A DNA stretch of 59,803 nucleotides from NCBI RefSeq assembly GCF_025655475.1, contig NZ_JAHTIK010000001.1, positions 6,353,447 through 6,413,249 on the forward strand, in the 5' to 3' direction. The notes below the pieces were generated by a model. The model was given only the letters and a program-made list of their open reading frames with translations, searched no databases and had not been told where the DNA came from. Shown here one piece after another: positions 42,901 through 52,149 of the stretch (position 1 is its first letter; the number at the start of each line of letters is the position of its first letter). The position numbers and the translations under genes are program-made. Origin of the DNA: Kitasatospora sp. DSM 101779. GTDB taxonomy: Bacteria; Actinomycetota; Actinomycetes; Streptomycetales; Streptomycetaceae.

Positions 42901-43139
42901 TGGTCGGCGGACTGGTGACGCACCGCCAGCGGCCGCCGACGGCCGGCGGGGTGCTCTTCATCAGCCTGGAGGACGAGACCGGCCTGATCAACGTCATCTG
43001 CAGCCGTCCGGTCTGGGAGTCCCGCCGCCGCACCGCCCTCGACCGGGCCGGCCTGCTCGTCCGCGGCCACGTGGAGCGCCACCACGGCGCCACCAACCTG
43101 GTCGCCACCCGCCTCGACCCGCTGCGGATCGGCCTGTGA
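39921..43139 (+). CDS. dnaE2: Error-prone DNA polymerase DnaE2
   Basis: A 1072-residue C-family polymerase alpha subunit of the DnaE2 branch, the translesion polymerase of the mutasome. An N-terminal extension of 50 residues precedes a PHP domain (ELHVHSAFSFLDGAS, ALTDHDGLYG). The polymerase palm has GRGSAANSAVCYALGIT and the catalytic D432, D434 and D436 in PDIDLDIE. The tandem helix-hairpin and C-terminal OB fold (GGLVTHRQRPPTAGGVLFISLEDETG read across two strands) are complete; no clamp-binding motif or tau-binding tail is obvious, as expected when ImuB supplies clamp contact. The ATG has a weak GGAG 11 nt upstream. Expression is presumably from the LexA-controlled promoter upstream of imuA'. 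Confidence 0.95.
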   Translation: MGFTSHPSLPWSELHRRMSGRPAPSGGTVVPLRRRQPQEPPPPPAPGIPAWAELHVHSAFSFLDGASDPEVLTAEAARLGVEAIALTDHDGLYGAVRFAETAKESGVRTVFGAELSLTPDDHLLVLARSPEGYRRLSAAISAAQLRGGAKNRPAYDFAELAAAHRGEWAVLTGCRKGRVPAALATVGEEAALRELRALAEAFGRENVFVELIDQRLPGDDLRNDRLAALAARSGLTAVASNNAHHAAPAQGRLAQALAALHDRRTLRDAAGWTMAAGTAHLRSGREMAARLARFPGVREATVDLARACAFDFGGLEPRLPGFPVPEGHTEISHLRAMVVEAGPARFGPDNEPALRQLARELDVIDQLDLAGYFLIVHDIVAFCRRQDIWCQGRGSAANSAVCYALGITAVDPLHYGLLFERFLSVERDGPPDIDLDIENRRREEVIQYVYRRYGREHAAQVANVITYRPRLALRDAARALGYPSGQIEAFTKQVDFRSAPAADALIPADVLGLGEQLLGLPRHLGIHSGGMVLTREPVGEICPTEWARMPGRSVLQWDKDSTAGAGLVKIDLLGLGMLSALHDTCDLIAAHSGDRYTLADIPDDDPAVYEMLCRADTVGLFQVESRAQMATLPRLRPRHFYDLVVEVALIRPGPIQGGSVHPYLRRRAGTEPAHCPHPLMERALGKTLGVPLFQEQMMQLAIDCAGFSPAEADRLRQAMGAKRSHQRVAELRERLLQGMAERGIPAETAEDVYTKIEAFSNYGFPESHAISFAYLVYASAWLKYHHPAAFTCALLANQPMGFYSPLSLITDVRRHGVRVRGVDVNASAAGPVLEPEDEPSAPPPLTAGKPQPAIRLGLSAVRGLGDAQAELVAAGQPYTDLEDFARRTALPAPVLEALATAGAFGCFGLTRRQALWSAGVYAASGPDTIPGTAPGATAPPLPAMTPVEETIADLWAVGASATSHPVQHLRDALNRGGALTAAQLGAVPPGTPVVVGGLVTHRQRPPTAGGVLFISLEDETGLINVICSRPVWESRRRTALDRAGLLVRGHVERHHGATNLVATRLDPLRIGL

Positions 43140-43157
43140 ACCGCCTCCGGAGGGGCG

Positions 43158-43847
43158 TCAGGCCAGGGCCGCCGCCACGGCCGCCTCGGCGTGCAGCCTG
43201 GTCGTCGGGAAGACCGGCACCGGGCTGTCCGCCGCCCCGACCAGCAGTTCGATCTCGGTGCAGCCCAGCACCACGCCCTCGGCACCGCGGGCCACCAGAT
43301 CGGCGATCACCTCGCGGTAGGCGGCCCGGGACTCCTCGCGGACCACGCCGAGGCACAGCTCCTCGTAGATCACCCGGTGCACCTCGGCCCGGCCCGGACC
43401 GTCCGGCACCAGCACCTCCAGGCCGTGGCCGGCGAGGCGGCCGCGGTAGAAGTCCTGCTCCATGGTGAAGGCGGTGCCCAGCAGACCGATCCGGCGCAGC
43501 CCCGCGGCCCGGACGGCCCCGGCCGTGGTGTCCGCGAGGTGCAGCAGCGGCACGTCCACCGCCGCCGCGACCCGGTCGGCCACCTTGTGCATGGTGTTGG
43601 TGCAGATCAGCAGCAGCTCGGCGCCGGCCGCGGCCAAGGCCTTTGCGGCACCTGCCAGCACCTCGCCCGCCTCGTCCCAGCGGCCGGCGGTCTGCAGCCG
43701 CTCGATCTCGGCGAAGTCCACCGAGTACAGCACGCACCTCGCCGAGTGCAGCCCGCCGAGCCGCTCCCTGGTGAGCTCGTTCAGCAGCCGGTAGTACTCG
43801 GCGGTCGACTCCCAGCTCATCCCGCCGATCAGTCCGATCGTCCTCAT
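43158..43847 (-). CDS. Aspartate/glutamate racemase family protein
   Basis: A 229-residue cofactor-independent racemase-like enzyme. The start TIGLIGGMSWESTAEYYRLLNE is typical of the aspartate racemase (RacD/YgeA) group. The two catalytic cysteines lie in LLICTNTMHK and VVLGCTEIELL. It should interconvert L- and D-forms of an acidic amino acid. The ATG at 43845-43847 begins the domain exactly. It is convergent with dnaE2, with 18 nt between stops and a 10-bp palindrome CCTCCGGAGG in the gap. Confidence 0.92.
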   Translation of the reverse strand: MRTIGLIGGMSWESTAEYYRLLNELTRERLGGLHSARCVLYSVDFAEIERLQTAGRWDEAGEVLAGAAKALAAAGAELLLICTNTMHKVADRVAAAVDVPLLHLADTTAGAVRAAGLRRIGLLGTAFTMEQDFYRGRLAGHGLEVLVPDGPGRAEVHRVIYEELCLGVVREESRAAYREVIADLVARGAEGVVLGCTEIELLVGAADSPVPVFPTTRLHAEAAVAAALA

Positions 43848-43890
43848 CGCGCCACTCTCGCACACCGCCGCGTCGGCCCGCCCCGGAGGC

Positions 43891-44688
43891 TCAGCAACAC
43901 CGCACCTCGGCCCCGGCCCGGGTGAAGTCGCCGGCCGCGAGGGCCCCGGCCGGGATCGTGAAGTAGAGCGACCCGGCGTCGCCCCAGCCCCAGTTCAGTG
44001 CGGCGTCGCCGGCGAGCTGCAGCAGGTGGACGGCGGGCCCGTCGGCGTCGCGGGCGGTCACCGGGGAGCTGTAGGAGGTGTCCGGCCAGCCGAAGGCGCG
44101 GTGGCGGTCGGCGGTGTTCCCGTTCAGGCCGTCCATGGCGTCGAGGATCAGCGAGGGGGCGCCCCAGTGCGCGTCCCGGTCGAAGGCGAGGTCCTCGTCC
44201 TCGACGTCCCAGCCGTCCGGCAGCATCACCACCCCGGCGGCGTGCAGCGGGACGGCCGGCCACCGGTGCGCGGGCTCGGGCGCGTCCGTCTCCACGGCCC
44301 GCGCCGGGTGGGCCGGGAGCACCCGGTACATCGCGGGGGAGGAGGTGTCGAGCTTCGCGTACTCCTCGTACGGGACGTCCGGGTCGAGCTGGAAGAAGTT
44401 CAGCAGGCCGGGCCGGACGGGCAGGTGGTCGCCGAGCCAGGGCGCGAGCGCGTCGGTGTCGAGGACGGCGAGCAGCGAGAGCGGCATGCCGTCGTGGACG
44501 GGCCAGGGGGTGTCGGGCTCCAGCAGGGCGGGGCCGCCGAGCCGGCAGTGTCCGGTGGCCGGGGCGCCGACCGCCGTGCGCTCCAGCCGGAAGCCGCGGC
44601 GGGCCAGCGCGGCGAACTGCCCGCCGGCCTCCTCGCCGAGCCGTTCGGCGCAGATCCGGTGCAGGGCGGCGGGGTCGTCGAACTCCAT
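43891..44688 (-). CDS. DUF1963 (YwqG-like) protein
   Basis: A 265-residue cytosolic protein of the YwqG/DUF1963 family, known structurally but not functionally. Hallmarks are LGGPALLEPDTPWPVHDGMPLSLLAVLD, FFQLD and the C-terminal HLLQLAGDAALNWGWGDAGSLYFTIP with its Trp pair. Two ATGs are possible (44688 and 44700), neither with a strong ribosome site. It is divergent from the next GNAT gene; the short 70-nt gap holds that gene's -10 element. Confidence 0.87.
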   Translation of the reverse strand: MEFDDPAALHRICAERLGEEAGGQFAALARRGFRLERTAVGAPATGHCRLGGPALLEPDTPWPVHDGMPLSLLAVLDTDALAPWLGDHLPVRPGLLNFFQLDPDVPYEEYAKLDTSSPAMYRVLPAHPARAVETDAPEPAHRWPAVPLHAAGVVMLPDGWDVEDEDLAFDRDAHWGAPSLILDAMDGLNGNTADRHRAFGWPDTSYSSPVTARDADGPAVHLLQLAGDAALNWGWGDAGSLYFTIPAGALAAGDFTRAGAEVRCC

Positions 44689-44758
44689 GCCCGCGATCAT
44701 CGCAGCGCCCGGGAAACCGGTTGGCAGCGGGCCGCCGCGGCGGGTACGACTGGTGGCC

Positions 44759-45340
44759 ATGACCCTCACCGGACCCGGCTTCGCCCCCGCCCCGCTCGAC
44801 CTCGGGGACGTCCTTCTGCTGCCCTGGGGCGCCGGGCTGCTGCGCTACGCCCCGGGCGTCGCCCGGATCGTCGCGGACGAGGAGGTCGCGCTGTGGAACC
44901 CGATCCACGAGACCGACCCCGAGGCGTGGATCCTCGGCCACGCGGACGGAGGCAGCGGGGACATCGCGGGCTTCGCCGTGCTGGACGCGGCCACCGCGGC
45001 GCTGCTCGGCACGGTCGGCCTGTACTGGCCGAACCGCGCCGACGGGCAGGCCGCCATCGGCTACCGGCTGCTGCCGGAGGCCCGCGGCCGCGGGGTGGCG
45101 ACCCGGGCGACCGCGGCCGCCACCCGCTGGGCGTTCACCACCGCGGGCGCCCGCCGGATCGAGCTGTGCCACGCCGTCGGCAACACCGCCTCCTGCCGGG
45201 TCGCCGAACGCTGCGGCTTCCCGCTGGAGGGCATCCTGCGGGCCTCGCACCGCTACGGCGACGGCCGCCACCACGACGAGCACCTGCACGCCCGCCTGGC
45301 CGGCGACCCGGAGCCGGTGCCGTTCGGCGCGGGCCGCTGA
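44759..45340 (+). CDS. GNAT N-acetyltransferase
   Basis: A 193-residue acetyltransferase with the acetyl-CoA loop PEARGRGVATRATAAATRWAF and the C-terminal HAVGNTASCRVAERCGFPLEG motif of the RimJ/RimL group. Acceptor unknown. The ATG has no ribosome binding site; TACGAC (44745-44750) ends 8 nt before it, suggesting a leaderless or nearly leaderless transcript. Its stop lies 4 nt from that of the convergent permease gene. Confidence 0.9.
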   Translation: MTLTGPGFAPAPLDLGDVLLLPWGAGLLRYAPGVARIVADEEVALWNPIHETDPEAWILGHADGGSGDIAGFAVLDAATAALLGTVGLYWPNRADGQAAIGYRLLPEARGRGVATRATAAATRWAFTTAGARRIELCHAVGNTASCRVAERCGFPLEGILRASHRYGDGRHHDEHLHARLAGDPEPVPFGAGR

Positions 45341-45344
45341 GGGC

Positions 45345-47042
45345 TCACTCCCGGGCGGTCGGCATGCCGATCAGGACGGGCCCGCCCGCCGCGCCGCGGG
45401 TGCAGGAGTCGTGGCAGTCGGCGTCCAGGCTGCAGCAGAGCGAGCAGATGGTGCCCTGGTGGAACGGGCAGTGCGCGGTGTCCGGCACCTCGTACGCGGT
45501 CTCGCAGACCGTGCACACCCGGGTGTCGGTGGCATCGGCGTTGCCGGCGTCCGGGTTGGGCCGGGCCAGGTAGTAGCGGCCCTTGGTGGCCCATGCGATC
45601 AGCGGGCTCAGCGCCATGGCCAGGACCAGCGCGACGAACGGGCTGAAGGCCTTCGCGTACGTGCCGAACCAGCCGAAGAACGCGGCGATGGAGACCGCGG
45701 CGGCCACGCACATCGCCCCGAACCCCGCCGGGTTGACGGCGTACAGGTGCGCCCGCTTGAACTCGATGTGCTTCGGGCTCAGCCCCAGCGGCTTGTTGAC
45801 CACCAGGTCGGCGGTGACGGCGCCGATCCAGGCGATCGCCACGTTGGAGTAGAAGCCCAGCAGGCTGCCCAGCGCGCTGAACATGTTCATCTCCATCAGC
45901 AGCAGCGCGATGCCGCAGTTGAGGAAGATGTACCAGACCCGGCCGGGGTGGCGGTGCGTCAGCCGGGAGAAGAAGTTCGACCAGGAGAGCGAGCCGGAGT
46001 AGGCGTTGGTCGAGTTGATCTTGATCTGCGAGACGACCACGAACAGGCCGGCCAGCGGCAGTGCCGCCGCGCCCAGCCAGGGCCGCAGCGACTCCACGTA
46101 GGGCGCGATCGGCTCCAGCGCCCTGGTCTCGCCGACCGCGTCCAGCGCGGCGAACGCCAGCAGCGCGCCGCCCAGTTGCTTCAGCGCACCGATCACCACC
46201 CAGCCCGGACCGGCGGCCAGCACCGCGAGGTCCCAGCGGCGTGCGTTCTCCGGCGTCCGCCTCGGCATGAACCGCAGGTAGTCCGCCTGCTCGCCGATCT
46301 GCGCGATCAGCGACAGCGCCACGCCCGTGCCGAGCCCGAAGCCGAGCAGGGTGAATCCGGAGCCGACCCCGCCGGTGCCGCCGAAGTGCGTGAACGCGCC
46401 GAAGACGCCGGGGGAGTGGAACGCCAGCACCACGAACGGCGCGACCAGCCCGATGATCCACACCGGCTGCGTCCACGCCTGCATCCGGGCGATCCAGCTC
46501 ATCCCCTTGAACACGATCGGGATCACGATCAGCGTGGTCAGCAGGTAGCCGACCGGCAGCGGGATGTGCAGCACCTCGTGGAAGGCCTGCGCCATGATCG
46601 AGCCCTCGAGGGCGAAGAAGATGAAGGTGAAGCTCGCGTACACCAGCGAGGTCAGTGTCGAGCCGAGGTAGCCGAAGCCCGAACCGCGGGTCAGCAGATC
46701 CATGTCGACCCCGTTCGCGGCGCACGCCCGGGCGATCGGGATGCCGGTCAGGAAGATCACCACGGCGGCCGCCAGGATCGCCGCCAGCGCATTGGTGAAG
46801 CCGTACGACATCACGATGCCCGCGCCGATCGCGTAGTCCGCGAGGTAGGCGATCCCGCCGAGCGCGGTCGACGCCACCGCCGTCGGCGACCAGCGGCGGA
46901 AGGAGTGGGGGGCGTACCGCAGCGAGTAGTCCTCCAGGGACTCGTCCGCCGCGCTGCCGCGGTACGAGCGGCGCGGCCCGGTCTCCGGCCGTCCGCCGTC
47001 GTCGGGCCGGGTCGGGGCGTGCGGGCTGGTCGTGTCGGTCAT
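45345..47042 (-). CDS. NCS1-family nucleobase/allantoin-type permease with Cys-rich C-terminus
   Basis: A 565-residue transporter with about 12 transmembrane helices, homologous to cytosine/purine/allantoin permeases. The N-terminal tail carries ESLEDYSLRYAPHSFRRWSP, a usual NCS1 feature, and the GIPIARACAANGVDMDLLTRGSGFGYLGS loop marks helices 2-3. The substrate is not determined. After the last helix a cytosolic module has C510, C513, C525, H528, C533, C536, C537, C543 and C547, enough for one or two zinc or other metal sites and unusual for NCS1 permeases. The ATG at 47040-47042 has GGGAG 7 nt upstream. Confidence 0.9.
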   Translation of the reverse strand: MTDTTSPHAPTRPDDGGRPETGPRRSYRGSAADESLEDYSLRYAPHSFRRWSPTAVASTALGGIAYLADYAIGAGIVMSYGFTNALAAILAAAVVIFLTGIPIARACAANGVDMDLLTRGSGFGYLGSTLTSLVYASFTFIFFALEGSIMAQAFHEVLHIPLPVGYLLTTLIVIPIVFKGMSWIARMQAWTQPVWIIGLVAPFVVLAFHSPGVFGAFTHFGGTGGVGSGFTLLGFGLGTGVALSLIAQIGEQADYLRFMPRRTPENARRWDLAVLAAGPGWVVIGALKQLGGALLAFAALDAVGETRALEPIAPYVESLRPWLGAAALPLAGLFVVVSQIKINSTNAYSGSLSWSNFFSRLTHRHPGRVWYIFLNCGIALLLMEMNMFSALGSLLGFYSNVAIAWIGAVTADLVVNKPLGLSPKHIEFKRAHLYAVNPAGFGAMCVAAAVSIAAFFGWFGTYAKAFSPFVALVLAMALSPLIAWATKGRYYLARPNPDAGNADATDTRVCTVCETAYEVPDTAHCPFHQGTICSLCCSLDADCHDSCTRGAAGGPVLIGMPTARE

Positions 47043-47225
47043 GTCACCGCTCCCGTCTGTCCTCGGGTTGTGCGGCGAGGGTAGGGACGAGGGGTTAAGC
47101 GCACCGGCGCGCCGCGGTTTCACCGCCGTAACCGCATCCGGTCGGTGACGCACCGTCAACCGGACGCGCCGACGGACCCGTGCGGGCGGGGCCTGCCGGC
47201 CGACGATCCGGCAGGCCCGCGGCGG

Positions 47226-48011
47226 TCAGCGCAGCGGCTCGCGGTCCTTGCCGGGCGGACCGGCGAAGGCCTGCACGATCGGCAGCCAAGCCCGCGCGGT
47301 GTCGCCGACCGCGGTCAGCGAGAGGTCGTCCGGGTGCCGCCGCCGGGTGGCGAGCAGGCAGAAGTCCAACGCCGGCCCGGTGATCCGGTCGGCCGCGTCC
47401 TCGACGCCCCACGCCCACGACTCGCCCGCCGGGCCGATGAGTTCGACCCGCACCGGCACCTGTGGCGCGGGCAGGCCGTTCACCGAGAACGCGAACCCCA
47501 TGGTCCGCACCCCCAGGTGCGCGATGTGCCGCAGCCGGGCGGTCGGCGGCCGCACGGCCCCCAGCGCGTCGGCGACGTCCTGCCCGTGCGCCCAGGTCTC
47601 CATCAGCCGCGCGGTGGCCATCGACGGCGCCTTCATCGGCGGCCCGAACCACGGCAGCCGGGTGTCCGGCGCCACCGCCGCCAGTGCCGCCGCGAGCTCG
47701 GCCCGGCCCGCCCGCCAGCGCCCGAGCAGCACCTCCGGCGGCTCGCCGACCCCCTCGGCCGCACCGTGCTCGACCACGTCGAACCCCGCCTCGAAGGCCT
47801 GCTGCGCCTCGGTCGTGAAGCGCTCCGGGTCGCTCGCCGCGAGCAGCGACCACTGGTCCGTCCAGGCCAGGTGAGCCAGCTGGTGGGCGATCGTCCACCC
47901 CTCGGCCGGGGTGGCCCTCGCCAGCCCCGCGGCGTCCAGGTCCGCCACCAGGGCGTCCAGTCCGTCGCTCTCCGCCGCGAGGTCCGCGAGCAGCGCGGTG
48001 ATGTCGGCCAT
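47226..48011 (-). CDS. TIGR03084-family (maleylpyruvate isomerase-like) metal-binding protein
   Basis: A 261-residue protein of the actinobacterial TIGR03084 group, whose N-terminal DinB-like bundle resembles mycothiol-dependent maleylpyruvate isomerase. Likely metal ligands are H47 in IAHQLAHLAWTD, and E138 and H142 in METWAHGQDV. It probably uses mycothiol, but its substrate is unknown. The ATG at 48009-48011 is preceded by GGGGAG 4 nt upstream. It is divergent from the LuxR-type gene. Confidence 0.85.
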   Translation of the reverse strand: MADITALLADLAAESDGLDALVADLDAAGLARATPAEGWTIAHQLAHLAWTDQWSLLAASDPERFTTEAQQAFEAGFDVVEHGAAEGVGEPPEVLLGRWRAGRAELAAALAAVAPDTRLPWFGPPMKAPSMATARLMETWAHGQDVADALGAVRPPTARLRHIAHLGVRTMGFAFSVNGLPAPQVPVRVELIGPAGESWAWGVEDAADRITGPALDFCLLATRRRHPDDLSLTAVGDTARAWLPIVQAFAGPPGKDREPLR

Positions 48012-48107
48012 CCGTCTCCCCTTCTCGTCCATGTCCCGTGGTGCGGGCAGGCCCATCCTGCTGCCGCACATCTCCCCGAACCAGGGGGCCCGTGTGAGAA
48101 TCGCCCG

Positions 48108-48842
48108 GTGAGGAGCGCAGCCCCCGAGCCCCCGGACACCCGCGCCGCCGAGCTGGTCCGCTCCGCGGTGCTCGCCGACCTGGCCCGCCGGGTGGTCGCC
48201 GACTGTGGCGCGGACGTCGGTCTGGTCGGCGTGCCCGAGGCCCAAGGGGCCCGGGACGCCCAGGAGGCCCGGGACGCCATGGTGCTCCGCCACTGGGCCG
48301 GCACCCGCGCCGACCTGCTGCACAACCTCCGGGTGCCCTCCGGCACCGGCCTCGGCGGCCGGGCCCTCGCCGAACGCGCGCCCGCCTGGGTGCCCGACTA
48401 CCGGGCCGCGACCACCATCTCGCACCACTACGACGCCGCGGTCGGCGCCGACGACCTGCACGCGATGCTCGGCGTGCCGCTCGTCCACGACGGCGCCGTG
48501 CACGGCGTGGTGTACGCGGCGCTGCGCACCGTGGTGCCGTTCGGCGACGTGCGGATCGGCGCGGTCGCCGAGCTCGCCCGGACGGCCACCCGGGCGCTGG
48601 CGGGGGCTGCGGCCTGGGGCGGCCGGGCGGCCGTCCGCTCGGCCGAGGCGGGGCTCACCCCGCGCGAGCACGAGGTGCTGCGCTGGGCGGCGACCGGCCG
48701 GACCAACCCGGAGATCGCCGCCCGCCTCGGCCTCAGCAGCCACACCGTGACGGGTTACCTGAAGAGCGCGATGCACAAGCTCGGCGCCCGCAACCGGGTC
48801 GAACTGGCCGTCGCGGCCCGCGAGTGGGGCATCCTCGGCTGA
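48108..48842 (+). CDS. GAF-domain LuxR-family transcriptional regulator
   Basis: A 244-residue regulator. A GAF-like sensor domain occupies about 15-165 (LRVPSGTGLGGRALAERAPAWVPDY and MLGVPLVHDGAVHGVVY are characteristic), followed by a LuxR/NarL helix-turn-helix (LTPREHEVLRWAATGRTNPEIAARLG, then SSHTVTGYLKSAMHKLG). The ligand is unknown. The GTG lacks a ribosome site; the -10 GAGAAT (48096-48101) ends 6 nt before it. It converges on the second acyl-CoA synthetase gene with 21 nt between stops and is the best local candidate to control it. Confidence 0.9.
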   Translation: MRSAAPEPPDTRAAELVRSAVLADLARRVVADCGADVGLVGVPEAQGARDAQEARDAMVLRHWAGTRADLLHNLRVPSGTGLGGRALAERAPAWVPDYRAATTISHHYDAAVGADDLHAMLGVPLVHDGAVHGVVYAALRTVVPFGDVRIGAVAELARTATRALAGAAAWGGRAAVRSAEAGLTPREHEVLRWAATGRTNPEIAARLGLSSHTVTGYLKSAMHKLGARNRVELAVAAREWGILG

Positions 48843-48860
48843 CCCGCCGGATCCGGCGGG
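48843..48860. terminator. Palindromic terminator between luxR-type and acyl-CoA synthetase genes
   Basis: A perfect 18-bp palindrome, CCCGCCGGATCCGGCGGG, starting directly after the luxR-type stop codon and ending 3 nt before the stop of the convergent gene. Confidence 0.65.
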
Positions 48861-48863
48861 CCG

Positions 48864-50396
<1,533 letters not shown>

Positions 50397-50428
50397 GGGG
50401 CCACTGTGCCTGTGGCCCCGGCGCCCGG

Positions 50429-50448
50429 ACACCCCCGATCGGGGGTGT
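50429..50448 (-). promoter_or_regulatory. Perfect 20-bp palindromic operator of the acyl-CoA synthetase gene
   Basis: ACACCCCCGATCGGGGGTGT is its own reverse complement. On the minus strand it lies between a -35-like TTGTGC and the expected -10 region, the position of a repressor site. The LuxR-type protein encoded past the other end of the gene is one candidate ligand. Confidence 0.7.
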
Positions 50449-50579
50449 TACGCACAACGGCGTACCCCCGCCGACGGGGCGCCCCGGGCGGCCGCACCGC
50501 CGCGCGTCGCACCGCCGCGGCGGACGGACCGGACCCATGCTGGGAGTGACACGCTGCCGGACGGAGAGGCGGGCACACC

Positions 50580-51224
50580 ATGGCGAGGATCGCGGTCTTC
50601 GGCGCCAACGGGTCGATCGGCCGGTGCGTCGTCACCGAGGCGCTCGCGCGGGGGCACCGGGTCACCGCGGCCGTCCGCGACCCCGCCCGCTACCAGGGGC
50701 TGACCCCGGAGGTCGCCCGCGGCGACGTGCTCTCCGCCGAGGACGTCGCCCGGGTCGCCGAGGGCCAGGACGTGCTGGTCAGCGCGGTCGGCGGCGGCGA
50801 CGGGCCGGGTGCCCGGCGGCTGATCGAACCGGCCGCCCGCGCCCTGGTCGGCGGTCTGCGGGCGCTGGGCTCGGCCGCCCCGCGGCTGATCGTCGTCGGC
50901 GGCGCCGGGAGCCTGGAGACCGCCCCCGGCATCTGCGTCTGGGACACCCCCGGGCTGGCCGCCGACGTGCGGGAGATGATGCACGCGCACGGCGAGGCGC
51001 TCACCTACCTGCGCACCGTCGCCGACCTGCAGTGGACGGTGCTCAGCCCGGCGGCCGACCTCCTCCCGGGCGAACGCACCGGGCACTACCGCACCGACAC
51101 CGACCGCCTGGTGATCGATGCCGAGGGCCGCAGCGCCATCAGCATCCCCGACTTCGCGGTCGCGCTGGTCGACGAGATCGAGCAGCCCCGGCACCTCGGC
51201 GAGCGCTTCACCTGCGCCCACTGA
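50580..51224 (+). CDS. NAD(P)H-binding atypical SDR protein
   Basis: A 214-residue Rossmann-fold protein with the N-terminal VFGANGSIGRCVVTEAL dinucleotide-binding loop and the ARGDVLSAEDVARVAEGQDVLVSAVG segment of the NmrA-like/atypical SDR group (NAD(P)H-binding, PF13460 type). The classical Tyr/Lys catalytic pair is not evident. It may be a redox sensor or a reductase. The ATG at 50580 has GGAG at about 13 nt and AGGCGGG closer. It is divergent from the acyl-CoA synthetase gene and convergent with the dioxygenase gene. Confidence 0.87.
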   Translation: MARIAVFGANGSIGRCVVTEALARGHRVTAAVRDPARYQGLTPEVARGDVLSAEDVARVAEGQDVLVSAVGGGDGPGARRLIEPAARALVGGLRALGSAAPRLIVVGGAGSLETAPGICVWDTPGLAADVREMMHAHGEALTYLRTVADLQWTVLSPAADLLPGERTGHYRTDTDRLVIDAEGRSAISIPDFAVALVDEIEQPRHLGERFTCAH

Positions 51225-51262
51225 GAGCCCCGTCCCAGAGCCCCCGTGGGGCCCGCCGCGGT

Positions 51263-52045
51263 TCAGCCGATCTGTACCGAGCGCTTGGCCAGGCCCATCC
51301 AGAAGCCGTCGATCACGCTGCGCTGGGTGCCGAGCTCCGCCTCGCCCGCGCCCAGGGTCACGAACAGCGGGGCGAAGTGCTCGGTGCGCGGGTGGGCGAA
51401 GCGGCCGGCCGGCGCCTTGTGCTCGAAGTCGAGCAGCGCGTCGACGTCCTTCGCCTCCAGGGCGCGGCGGCCCCAGTCGTCGAACTCGGCCATCACCGAG
51501 GAGACCCGGCCGTCGGTGCTGAGCGCCCGCAGGTTGTGGGTGAAGAAGCCGCTGCCGACGATCAGCACGCCCTCGTCCCGCAGCGGGGCGAGCCTGCGGC
51601 CGATCTCCATCAGCCGCTGCGGGTCCAGGGTGGGCAGCGACACCTGCAGCACCGGGACGTCCGCGTCCGGGTACATCTCGACCAGGGGCACGTACGCGCC
51701 GTGGTCCAGGCCGCGGTCCGGGATGTCCTGCACCGGCATGCCGGCGGTGCGCAGCAGCTTGCGCACGCTGTCGGCGAGGGCGGGTGCCCCGGGAGCGGCG
51801 TACCGCACCCGGTAGTAGTGCTCGGGGAAGCCCCAGAAGTCGTAGACCAGCGGGACGGCGGTGGTGGCGCCCAGTGCGAGCGGGGCCTCCTCCCAGTGCG
51901 CGGAGACCATGAGGATCGCGGTGGGCCGGGGCAGGTCGGCGGACCACGCGGCGAGCTGACCGGGCCAGACCGGGTCGTCGGCGAGCGGCGGTGCGCCGTG
52001 CGAGAGGTAGAGGGTGGGCATGCGCTCGGGGGCTGCGGTGCTCAT
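51263..52045 (-). CDS. DODA-type (LigB-fold) extradiol ring-cleavage dioxygenase
   Basis: A 260-residue protein of the YgiD/4,5-DOPA dioxygenase class. Metal ligands are expected in YLSHGAPP, SAHWEE, LDHGAYVPL and TEHFAPLF, and all four histidine motifs are present. It would open a catechol ring next to the hydroxyls; the physiological substrate is unknown. The ATG at 52043-52045 follows a GGAGG-like site. It is divergent from a MarR gene, and two AT-rich operators lie between them, so the dioxygenase is most likely repressed by that MarR until an aromatic inducer appears. Confidence 0.93.
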   Translation of the reverse strand: MSTAAPERMPTLYLSHGAPPLADDPVWPGQLAAWSADLPRPTAILMVSAHWEEAPLALGATTAVPLVYDFWGFPEHYYRVRYAAPGAPALADSVRKLLRTAGMPVQDIPDRGLDHGAYVPLVEMYPDADVPVLQVSLPTLDPQRLMEIGRRLAPLRDEGVLIVGSGFFTHNLRALSTDGRVSSVMAEFDDWGRRALEAKDVDALLDFEHKAPAGRFAHPRTEHFAPLFVTLGAGEAELGTQRSVIDGFWMGLAKRSVQIG

Positions 52046-52077
52046 GGTGGTCGTCCTCCGTGGCCTGTCACCAGTGG

Positions 52078-52089
52078 TTCAAATTTTAA
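52078..52089. promoter_or_regulatory. Operator 1 in the dioxygenase/marR intergenic region
   Basis: TTCAAATTTTAA, one base from the perfect palindrome of operator 2. It lies 33 nt upstream of the dioxygenase start and is strikingly AT-rich against its surroundings. Confidence 0.7.
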
Positions 52090-52116
52090 TCACCTGGTGT
52101 CGACCGTACACCCTCA

Positions 52117-52128
52117 TTCAAATTTGAA
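52117..52128. promoter_or_regulatory. Operator 2 in the dioxygenase/marR intergenic region
   Basis: Perfect 12-bp palindrome TTCAAATTTGAA, 10 nt upstream of the marR -10 TACGAT (52138-52143). Binding here would block marR transcription. The length and symmetry are typical of MarR operators. Confidence 0.8.
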
Positions 52129-52149
52129 CAACCACGGTACGATTGACCC

